Source: Desulfocapsa sp050291935 (GTDB taxonomy: Bacteria; Desulfobacterota; Desulfobulbia; Desulfobulbales; Desulfocapsaceae). From it: a DNA stretch of 64,000 bases. A model generated the notes under the pieces. The model did not search any database and was not told the DNA's origin. It saw only the letters and a program-made list of their open reading frames with translations. This document shows, in pieces, positions 1 to 6,874 of this stretch. Made by a program: the position numbers and the translations under genes. The DNA lies in NCBI GenBank assembly GCA_050291935.1, contig JBNKKR010000002.1, forward strand, positions 95,618 through 159,617, in the 5' to 3' direction. Numbering within the stretch: position 1 is the stretch's first letter; the number at the start of each line of letters is the position of its first letter.

Positions 1-8
1 ATCGTACC

Positions 9-1208
9 ATGAAAATTGGTACGGAACTTGAATTTGCCCTCCCAAAAGGCATATTACGCGAAGACTTTCAACCCAAAATAGAAGCGTTTATGGAACCTTC
101 CGGGGACCTGAACAAATTGGGCCGGCTCGGAGTCTACAAGGTCTTAAAGGAACATTGCGGCATTGAAGTCCTTATTATTGGGCGGCATCCCCATTGGAAC
201 TCTTTGGTCGAACAATATTTACAAATAATCTACCCCTTGCTTGAGCAAGAGATCAGGATGCGTGCCACCTGTGGGTTCCATTTTCATTTAATTCAGGTGG
301 GTGCATCCGAACCCATACCGGAAATTATTCTAGCCAACTTCTGGAATATGTGCCGACTCTTTGCACCTGGATTAAAATTTCTCACCAGCGGGGGAGAAAA
401 ACGAGACAGTCTTTGTCGTAGACGACAGCACAACGCCCATCAGGAGTTTGTTAAATATTGCCCAACCCGTCTTCATATGCGAGATATCCAACAGGCGCTG
501 CGTGAGAGCTTTGAAGTACCGGCACACCAAAACTTTTTCAATTTAGAGCACCTACAGTTTGAAGATGATGGACAAATTTCCACCATGCACCTTGAACTAC
601 GATTTCCTGACGGAGATCTTGCCCCCATATCCGTGGCGGCCAAGACCTTTCTTTTTCTGACAATGCTCTTAAAAGCGGTGGAAATCTCTAAGTTTGGACT
701 TTTAGATGTGGAAAAAGCACCATTTTGGCAAGATGTCCCCATTCTTCTTGACCACATATCAAACAACGATGGGAAGCTTGCCGCCAGCGATACTGCAAAC
801 ATTTGTGACGATATGCTGGAGAAATACCGAGCAAACGGTCGAGAACTTCTGTGGTTTCTGAAATCCGTTTTTTTGGTTTTTGACAATCCGGCAGAGACAA
901 TACTGAAAAGCCTGGTGGAAGTCCCCATCTCCTTTCACAGGATAAGTGGGCTAAGCTGGCAAGCCATTAACGCAAAACTGGGGCTTTTGATTGCTCCGCG
1001 TCCTGTCCCTGATGCACTTGACCATGAATTACTCAAAATCGTTGAACTCATTCTTGTTTGTGAAATGGAAAATGAATCTGCCTGGCTAGGTCGTGTGGCA
1101 GAACAACTGGGTATTGACCCACCCGCCCTTGCAAAACGGCTGCAGTTTTTTGCCGGTAGAAACCCCACCTGGAATCAGGAAATCGGCTCCATGGTCTTTT
1201 TAAAATAA
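9..1208 (+). CDS. Putative amidoligase-family COOH-NH2 ligase
   Basis: I read this 399-residue protein as a member of the glutamine-synthetase-like amidoligase group (Pfam Amidoligase_2 type), which joins a carboxyl group to an amine using ATP. Supporting motifs are TELEF at residues 5-9, the CGFHFH histidine pair (H91, H93) and the ELRFPDG block near 196-202, which matches the family's E-x-RF-x-N/D-G signature. The next gene, one base downstream, is a class II glutamine amidotransferase that could supply ammonia, which fits. The substrate is unknown. The ATG at position 9 is the first start inside the window and the frame stays open to the left edge, so a slightly longer protein is possible. 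The last ~120 residues match nothing I recognise. Confidence 0.65.
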   Translation: MKIGTELEFALPKGILREDFQPKIEAFMEPSGDLNKLGRLGVYKVLKEHCGIEVLIIGRHPHWNSLVEQYLQIIYPLLEQEIRMRATCGFHFHLIQVGASEPIPEIILANFWNMCRLFAPGLKFLTSGGEKRDSLCRRRQHNAHQEFVKYCPTRLHMRDIQQALRESFEVPAHQNFFNLEHLQFEDDGQISTMHLELRFPDGDLAPISVAAKTFLFLTMLLKAVEISKFGLLDVEKAPFWQDVPILLDHISNNDGKLAASDTANICDDMLEKYRANGRELLWFLKSVFLVFDNPAETILKSLVEVPISFHRISGLSWQAINAKLGLLIAPRPVPDALDHELLKIVELILVCEMENESAWLGRVAEQLGIDPPALAKRLQFFAGRNPTWNQEIGSMVFLK

Positions 1209-1209
1209 T

Positions 1210-2013
1210 ATGTGTGGTATCGCAGGAATCCTTATCGGCAAGGCCAAACAAAATGATCTGGAGCAACTTCGCGCCCTGTTCACTGCCAACCTTATTGCCA
1301 ACGAAGAACGTGGAAAAGAGGCCACCGGAGCACTTGTCGTCCAAAGTGATGGCAGTTGGTTTCTGGAAAAGGCGCCACTTGACGCCTCCACCTTCACAAA
1401 GACATCAAAATATCTAAATCTTATCAAGAAGATAGACAACAACACAACCTGTATTCTAGGACATACCCGCAGACCCACCAAAGGCAGCCCAGAAGATAAC
1501 AACAACAACCACCCCATCGTTTTTGGTGAAACCATAGGGGTACACAACGGTACACTCTCAAATGATGATGAAATCTTCCTCACCCACGTAAAAGCTGGGG
1601 AAAAATCACGGATTGGAGCGGTGGATAGTGAGGCCATATTTGCCCTTATTGACGAAGTTCCACGGAATAATGGATTAAACAAACAGTGCTTAAAGCTTTC
1701 AGAGATGTCCAGGCTTCTGCAAGGTTCCTATACCAGTATATACATCCACCCCAATGAACCGTCTCGCGTCTATCTTCTCAAATACAATAACCCCATGTCT
1801 GTACACTATTCACCGCAATACGAAGCCTTATTCTTCTCTTCCCGCTACGTTTTCTTGCGAAAAGCCTTCGGTAGAGCAGTAATAACAGAGGCACTCCCCT
1901 CACGTTATGGATATGTCTTTGAAGCAAAAAAAATACAAGAATCAGGGAAAACTCCACTGTGCGCCTTCCCTTTGGCTGAACAAAGTGGTATGTTCTCTTG
2001 CCAACCTGCATGA
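1210..2013 (+). CDS. Class II glutamine amidotransferase
   Basis: The protein begins MCGIAGI, so after removal of Met the N-terminal Cys2 is the nucleophile of an Ntn-type glutaminase. Other family landmarks are LGHTRRPT, the HPI block, VHNGTLSND and VDSEAIF. Such domains release ammonia from glutamine and channel it to a partner synthetase. At 267 residues it is a stand-alone glutaminase with no synthetase domain of its own. The stop of the amidoligase gene and this ATG are one base apart, so the two are almost certainly cotranslated and probably form one enzyme. The acceptor molecule cannot be read from sequence. This is not asparagine synthetase, GlmS or PurF, all of which carry large C-terminal domains. 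Confidence 0.85.
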   Translation: MCGIAGILIGKAKQNDLEQLRALFTANLIANEERGKEATGALVVQSDGSWFLEKAPLDASTFTKTSKYLNLIKKIDNNTTCILGHTRRPTKGSPEDNNNNHPIVFGETIGVHNGTLSNDDEIFLTHVKAGEKSRIGAVDSEAIFALIDEVPRNNGLNKQCLKLSEMSRLLQGSYTSIYIHPNEPSRVYLLKYNNPMSVHYSPQYEALFFSSRYVFLRKAFGRAVITEALPSRYGYVFEAKKIQESGKTPLCAFPLAEQSGMFSCQPA

Positions 2014-2040
2014 CCGTACTCCACTCAACCATATAGAATT

Positions 2041-2439
2041 ATGAGAAAAGAACTTGTTGATATACTAGCGAAAATAGCAAAGGATCTCCCTGGCTACCAA
2101 ACAGCAGCCGTGGTCACCATTGATGATGGGCTCTCCGTTGCCGAACTCTCAAGTGACAACACAATGGAAACGGCAGCGGCAGCAGCGTATCTTGCATCCA
2201 TTGTTAAATCTAATGCAAAGGCCATTAAACTGTTAGCCGATAAACAGCAAACCGAAGACATCTTAGTTACCACAGACTACTCCTACTACCTCATTCGCAC
2301 CCTTCCGGGCCAACCACTCTTTCTCTTTCTTATGATTAAGAGAGGCGAGTGGATGGGCAAGGCCAGAATGCTGATTCAAGAGCATGAGCAGCAAATTACC
2401 AACATTGTAAAAGAGTATTTTAGCATTAAAGAGGAGTAG
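2041..2439 (+). CDS. Roadblock/LC7 domain protein
   Basis: This 132-residue alpha/beta protein has the Roadblock/LC7 pattern: an N-terminal helix, then a strand followed by DDGLSVAE, an alanine-rich helix (TAAAAAYLA), and a strand pair around DILVTTDYSYYLIRTL. Family members such as MglB dimerise and act on small GTPases or as scaffolds. No GTPase gene is adjacent here. It lies 27 bases after the glutaminase on the same strand and is probably the third gene of that unit, which makes it a candidate scaffold or regulator of the amidoligase/glutaminase pair. No signal peptide or membrane segment is visible, so it should be cytoplasmic. The family call is fairly secure; the role is inferred. Confidence 0.75.
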   Translation: MRKELVDILAKIAKDLPGYQTAAVVTIDDGLSVAELSSDNTMETAAAAAYLASIVKSNAKAIKLLADKQQTEDILVTTDYSYYLIRTLPGQPLFLFLMIKRGEWMGKARMLIQEHEQQITNIVKEYFSIKEE

Positions 2440-2455
2440 GAGTCACTCCCTTTTT
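2433..2455 (+). terminator. Weak terminator-like hairpin after the Roadblock gene
   Basis: GGAGT (2433-2437) can pair with ACTCC (2445-2449), followed by CTTTTT. The stem is only five base pairs and overlaps the stop codon, so this is a weak candidate for ending the three-gene amidoligase unit. Confidence 0.35.
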
Positions 2456-2456
2456 C

Positions 2457-2470
2457 GTCAAAAATATGAC
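2457..2470. repeat. Palindromic 14-mer, copy 1 (GTCA-N6-TGAC)
   Basis: GTCAAAAATATGAC occurs here and, identically, at 3175-3188. The two copies precede the two tandem LysM genes by about 126 and 38 bases. The ends GTCA/TGAC are inverted, as in a dimeric regulator site. The copies could be shared operators or relics of the tandem duplication. Confidence 0.5.
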
Positions 2471-2596
2471 AACTGTTTACAAATAGAATTTTCACCTCTT
2501 CAACTGTCCCTGTCATATCAACCTTTTGAGTTCAGCTCAACAATCCGGCACGCCATTTGCTCTATCCTTGCTACCATCTATAAGGAGGTATGCAAT

Positions 2597-3145
2597 ATGG
2601 AATATCATGTGCAAAAGGGCGACACCATTATGGACGTCACCCGCAAATTACAAACAAACTGGAAAACGCTGCGGGTCAACAATCCACAGAGTATTGGCAG
2701 AGCCAAAAACGGTAACTGGTTTTTAAAGGAAGGCAGCACCCTCACCACTGAAGGATCCTTTGTAAACACCTTACAACAGGTGCAAGCAACCAAAGATGAG
2801 CCCCATTCCAATGTAGCTCAATCCATATCAAAAGAGGCCCCATCTCCCAGCAACTCTTCCGCCAGCCGTGAAATTATTCACACCATAAAGGCTGGAGAAA
2901 CCTTGTGGGAGCTGGCGGTCAAAAAATACCATGTAACGGTGGAAGATCTTATGAAAGAAAACAATATTAAAGATCCAAGACGCTTACAAATTGGTCAAAA
3001 ACTCACCATTCCTCTACCAGAAGAGGAGGAGAAAAAAATAGCTGATACGCAAGAGGCGACACTTCAAACGACAAAGAGAAGTTGCCTGAAAATATCAAGG
3101 GGCGATGAGTATGTCACGATCTCCCCTGTGGCATGTCGGTATTGA
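2597..3145 (+). CDS. Double LysM protein, paralogue lacking an RlpA domain
   Basis: This 182-residue protein has one LysM-like module at about residues 1-50 (starting EYHVQKGDTI) and a second, clearer one at about 94-143 (HTIKAGETLWELA to GQKLTIPL). LysM modules bind peptidoglycan. The ATG follows a good ribosome site (AAGGAGG, ten bases upstream). It is a close paralogue of the next gene: both share the NNPQSIG and AKNGNWFLKEG stretches. It lacks the C-terminal double-psi barrel; after the second LysM the tail is short, charged and unrecognisable. That could be a truncation after tandem duplication. No signal peptide is visible, which is odd for a wall-binding protein. Confidence 0.75.
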   Translation: MEYHVQKGDTIMDVTRKLQTNWKTLRVNNPQSIGRAKNGNWFLKEGSTLTTEGSFVNTLQQVQATKDEPHSNVAQSISKEAPSPSNSSASREIIHTIKAGETLWELAVKKYHVTVEDLMKENNIKDPRRLQIGQKLTIPLPEEEEKKIADTQEATLQTTKRSCLKISRGDEYVTISPVACRY

Positions 3146-3174
3146 TTTACTATTAAAAAAACTACTCAACAAAA

Positions 3175-3188
3175 GTCAAAAATATGAC
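3175..3188. repeat. Palindromic 14-mer, copy 2 (GTCA-N6-TGAC)
   Basis: Exact second copy of GTCAAAAATATGAC, ending 38 bases before the start of the LysM-RlpA gene and 19 bases before a nine-G tract. Confidence 0.5.
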
Positions 3189-3207
3189 GATACGCATATA
3201 AATACCA

Positions 3208-3216
3208 GGGGGGGGG
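3208..3216 (+). repeat. Nine-G homopolymer in the leader of the LysM-RlpA gene
   Basis: Nine consecutive G residues lie 11-19 bases before the ATG at 3227, next to the ribosome-binding-site-like GGTGAG (3215-3220). Tracts of this length can change length by slippage. Because it lies upstream of the start and not in the reading frame, any effect would be on transcription or translation level. Confidence 0.7.
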
Positions 3217-3226
3217 TGAGCAAGCG

Positions 3227-3991
3227 ATGACACAATATCAGGTACAAAAAGGCGATACCATAGCAGATGTAACCAGCAAACTGCACACAAGTTGGAAAGC
3301 ACTTCGCCAAAACAATCCTCAATCCATTGGAAAGGCTAAAAACGGTAACTGGTTTCTCAAGGAAGGAGCGACCATCAATACAGAGAACGCGTTTGACAAA
3401 ACTCTGCAACAAGTGACAGAGGCACAAAGCGAGAAGAATCCCACCCCTCCCGTCCATCTTTCCAAGCAGCAACAAAAAATCATGTACAGCATAGATGCAT
3501 CTTCCTCGCAACCTGTTGAACATAGCAATGAAAACAGTTCCAAAAGCATTGTCCATACTATCCAGAAAGGGGAAACGCTCTGGGATTTAGCGGTTAATAA
3601 ATACCATGTCCATATCAAAGATATCATGCAAGATAACAGGATCAGCGATCCTACAAAATTGCAAATCGGCCAACAACTCACCATCAACCTACCACAAAAC
3701 GAAGGTGAAAAATCGGTGGTCGCCAGTTGGTATGGGGAGGATTTCCACGGAAGGCCAATGGCCAATGGCAGAATATATGATATGAATGCAGCAACCATTG
3801 CCCATAAAGAAATACCTTTGGGCACACAGGTGGAGCTGAAAAACGAAACAACGGGTGAAATGGTGAAGGCCGTCGTCACCGATAGAGGTCCCTATGTCGA
3901 GGGTCGGGATGTCGATCTTTCTTACGGCCTTGCCCAAAAGCTTTCTCTTGTGGAACAAGGCATTGGCAAGCTTACTATGCGAATTTTATAG
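3227..3991 (+). CDS. LysM-LysM-RlpA double-psi beta-barrel protein
   Basis: 254 residues. Two LysM modules (about 1-50 and 108-157) are followed by an RlpA-like double-psi beta-barrel at about 165-252, marked by ASWYGEDFHGRPMANG, KEIPLGTQVEL and the acidic VTDRGPYVEGRDVDLS block. RlpA proteins cleave or bind glycan strands lacking stem peptides, usually as outer-membrane lipoproteins. This one has neither signal peptide nor lipobox: it starts directly with MTQYQVQKGDT, and an in-frame stop at 3185 with no start codon between rules out a longer version. It is a tandem paralogue of the preceding LysM gene. How or whether it leaves the cytoplasm is unclear. Confidence 0.85.
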   Translation: MTQYQVQKGDTIADVTSKLHTSWKALRQNNPQSIGKAKNGNWFLKEGATINTENAFDKTLQQVTEAQSEKNPTPPVHLSKQQQKIMYSIDASSSQPVEHSNENSSKSIVHTIQKGETLWDLAVNKYHVHIKDIMQDNRISDPTKLQIGQQLTINLPQNEGEKSVVASWYGEDFHGRPMANGRIYDMNAATIAHKEIPLGTQVELKNETTGEMVKAVVTDRGPYVEGRDVDLSYGLAQKLSLVEQGIGKLTMRIL

Positions 3992-3993
3992 CA

Positions 3994-5082
3994 TTATTCA
4001 CCACCATAGGTCTGCTCATCAAGATACTGTACGCCTTCCATAATAAGCCCCATAAATCCACCTATGGGTTTTGCCTTATCTAGCTCAAGGGGGAGGCCTT
4101 TGGAATAGGTAAAATGACCATCTTCCTGGGCCAATAAGGCAAAAAGGGCATCTTTTTTTCGCAACTCCTTATAACGAACAAAAACAATCTCTCCCTCTCT
4201 AAAATAAACGTTGCCTTTACCATCGGGTAAAATCAATTCCACATGCCCGGTCTTCTGGCTGGAATTTATCAGTTGTAAGAGTTCAACAATGGTGATCTCC
4301 CTTAATTCCCCCGACATACCAGAGGTAATATTCCCTGATCGAAGGGCCATGGCTTGGGCACGATCCACTAAGATTCTCAGAAGAAACAACTGCAGAACCG
4401 GATTTTTCTTGAGTACATACCGAAAATTCTTCACACTTAAAAGCGCCACTTCTGTTTCGGAAAGGGAGTGGATCGTACAGGAAACCGCATCTCCGGAAAG
4501 AAGGCTCATTTCCCCAAAGATCTCACCTTGTCCCATGGTGGCGAGTCGTTCTCCTTCATGGGAAATAACTCCCACCCGACCAGAAAGTAAAATATGAAGA
4601 TGCGTTCCCGGCCCCCCTTCTTTAAGCACCACCTTATCCTTTTTGAAAGTCTTATTCTCAAGGAGTCCTGCAAGATCTAAGAGTGCATCATCATCCAAAG
4701 ACTCAAAAAGAGGAAATTCCCGTAATTTATCGTAAAAAATTGCTAAATGCTGTTTACGTCTGCGCTCCTCAGCCTTGTTCAGCAGTTTCATCTGAACAGT
4801 TGAAAAACCCTTTTGCTTTTTATATTGAAAGATTATTTTTCCCTTGCAGCCCCCGCACTCAAATCGCTGTCCCTGAACACCCATCTGGGTAAAACGCTCA
4901 AAGCTTTCTTTTTTGGCGGTAATCGCTATAAGTTTCTCCACCAATACCATGCACACCTGCTTTGCCTCTGGCACAACAGCGCAGAGCTCTTCGACTTTTA
5001 TCTCATCCCCGCTATTGTAAATGGGGCAGGCACGTTCTTCGGTGACAGTAAAGATAGCATCACGAAATTTCTTCTTTTCCAT
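3994..5082 (-). CDS. CRP-fold and DUF4388 (PATAN) regulatory protein
   Basis: 362 residues in three parts. Residues 1-90 form a cysteine-bearing domain (C19, C34, C44 and a CGGC pair at 76-79) that could bind metal. Residues about 120-240 are a cyclic-nucleotide-binding fold with FGEMSLLSG. Residues about 257-345 are a DUF4388/PATAN domain, with the VELLQLINSSQKTG block typical of that family. The phosphate-binding cassette lacks the usual arginine after the GE motif (GDAVSC where R-x-A is expected), so it may not bind cAMP or cGMP in the standard way. There is no HTH, so it is unlikely to be a DNA-binding CRP. It lies 32 bases after the cytochrome gene and converges with the RlpA gene. Confidence 0.8.
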   Translation of the reverse strand: MEKKKFRDAIFTVTEERACPIYNSGDEIKVEELCAVVPEAKQVCMVLVEKLIAITAKKESFERFTQMGVQGQRFECGGCKGKIIFQYKKQKGFSTVQMKLLNKAEERRRKQHLAIFYDKLREFPLFESLDDDALLDLAGLLENKTFKKDKVVLKEGGPGTHLHILLSGRVGVISHEGERLATMGQGEIFGEMSLLSGDAVSCTIHSLSETEVALLSVKNFRYVLKKNPVLQLFLLRILVDRAQAMALRSGNITSGMSGELREITIVELLQLINSSQKTGHVELILPDGKGNVYFREGEIVFVRYKELRKKDALFALLAQEDGHFTYSKGLPLELDKAKPIGGFMGLIMEGVQYLDEQTYGGE

Positions 5083-5114
5083 TACTCTCCCTCCTCAAAT
5101 AACTCCTTGAGATA

Positions 5115-6869
5115 TCAATCACCTTCTTTTCTGGTACAGCTAGCTTCGGGATCATAGTGAAGCCATACTGGATCACTGTAGCTCTTGTGGCATCCGACAC
5201 ATTCCCCAACTCCTAGAATAGCACGCAACTCTTTTTTATTGAAGGGGCGCAGATTTTCCCGGGAGCCATGTTGCAACGCGTTACCATCAATATCCACAAA
5301 GGCATCAAAGGGTACAGTCGCTCCTGCCAACGTATCCACACCTTGATCAATGGCTTGAAATGACCAGTTCCCGTTTGCATCGATGGATACTGTCCCTTCT
5401 CCTAAACCCACCGTTTTGGTTGATTGATGACAATCCTCGCAACTTCTCCCTTTTGCCTGGGTTGTATGTGGGTTTATTGCCGCCATGGTAAAACGATTAA
5501 AACCACCTTCGACATTTCCATCTTCATCAAGTAAGCTTACAATATCCTGGCACCCTGGCGTCACGATAACGACCTCATCTTCCCAGACCGCGAGCATGGG
5601 TCTTTCATAACGAATATAAGAACGTCCTTCCTCCCACATCCCCATGCTTTCTTTCAAACTCAACTTATCCAGATGCGTTTGTGATGCATCACGTTTTGCG
5701 TGACAGCCATAACATTGAGGCACCCAGGTGGAATGACATGCCTCACAGCTCACTCGTTTATGAAAGGTTGCCGTGCATGCCCCTTCTTTGGGGGGGGACA
5801 AAGGGTATATTTTTTCATTTATCTTTCCCTGCAGTACAGCATGTCCATCTTTTGACAATATATTGGAAACACTATCTCCTTTTCGTGTTATTCCCGGTTG
5901 CTCCGAGTGGCACATTTCACAGCTAATTTCCAACTGCTGCTCATAATGAGCATAACTCTTACCATCACCCATTATCTCATTGCGAGTATGACAGTCGATA
6001 CAGGCCATCCCTTTTTGATGGTGCACATCTTCAGCGATTTCAAGATAAAATCGTTTCCCCGGCAGCTGTTTGGAAGTCAATGTCCCATTTTCATACGGGG
6101 TGCCATATCCTTCTGATTCAAAAATCCCTGTGTAGGAGATCCCAATTCGCCCCGAACGGTTGTGACAGCGAATACAATTCTCCTCTTCCACCTTTTTAAT
6201 AATCAAAGGATGTACCTTTTTCCTGCTCCCCTTTTTTGCATCGTCATAACCTGCAACCCCTTGTCGTTTTTCACCTCCTGGAAGGGCGTAATGGCACGCC
6301 GAACATCCTCCACCTTTTTCGTTAAAAAACGCTGGTGCCCCTGGAAGATCATTCTTTTGTTTCCAAAGATGGCAAGTGGCACAGAGTTTTCGAAAATAAT
6401 CAAGGGCCAGGGAAGTTTCTCCACTCTCCATAAGTGTTTCAATGGTAATATCCGTATCCTGTGAATCAGACTCCCCCCAGTAGAAAAGTAGCGTACCGAT
6501 TATCCCACGATTTGTCGCCATTAAGGATTTTTTTACCTTTTGCACGTCCGTTGGATGACAACCTTCAACGCCACAGGTTTTTTCCACCACCCGCAGATCG
6601 CCAGGATTGAGAACCATACCCTTATGGGCGGTTTTGGCGTCAAGGGCCAAGGCATCGCCCAAGTGACAGGACGCACAACCTATCACCTTAGGGTCATGGG
6701 CCGGATCCAATTTCTCCTCTTTATGACAGGAAAGACACATATCAAGACGACCACTGGTGGTCACGTAGAGCTGCTCTGGGCGTTTAGTATGTAACTCCCG
6801 GTATATCAACAGAAGAGCCACCAAAATAAGGAGCAACAGGAATATGGACCTTTGGGCTTTCTTACTCAT
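5115..6869 (-). CDS. Multihaem c-type cytochrome, about 12 haem sites
   Basis: 584 residues with an N-terminal signal anchor (hydrophobic residues about 8-23) and eleven CXXCH motifs (CLSCH, CASCH, CATCH, CSACH, CIRCH, CIDCH, CEMCH, CEACH, CYGCH, CEDCH, CVGCH). A twelfth, CX4CH site (CGVEGCH) is near residue 100. It should be a periplasmic, membrane-tethered electron carrier or oxidoreductase. I do not recognise a named family, and no catalytic partner, quinol oxidase or outer-membrane porin gene is next to it. The stop of nadE is five bases upstream, so it is cotranscribed with nadE, whose product it does not obviously need. Residues ~460-545 have fewer haem sites and may form a separate domain. 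Confidence 0.9.
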   Translation of the reverse strand: MSKKAQRSIFLLLLILVALLLIYRELHTKRPEQLYVTTSGRLDMCLSCHKEEKLDPAHDPKVIGCASCHLGDALALDAKTAHKGMVLNPGDLRVVEKTCGVEGCHPTDVQKVKKSLMATNRGIIGTLLFYWGESDSQDTDITIETLMESGETSLALDYFRKLCATCHLWKQKNDLPGAPAFFNEKGGGCSACHYALPGGEKRQGVAGYDDAKKGSRKKVHPLIIKKVEEENCIRCHNRSGRIGISYTGIFESEGYGTPYENGTLTSKQLPGKRFYLEIAEDVHHQKGMACIDCHTRNEIMGDGKSYAHYEQQLEISCEMCHSEQPGITRKGDSVSNILSKDGHAVLQGKINEKIYPLSPPKEGACTATFHKRVSCEACHSTWVPQCYGCHAKRDASQTHLDKLSLKESMGMWEEGRSYIRYERPMLAVWEDEVVIVTPGCQDIVSLLDEDGNVEGGFNRFTMAAINPHTTQAKGRSCEDCHQSTKTVGLGEGTVSIDANGNWSFQAIDQGVDTLAGATVPFDAFVDIDGNALQHGSRENLRPFNKKELRAILGVGECVGCHKSYSDPVWLHYDPEASCTRKEGD

Positions 6870-6874
6870 CCCTG

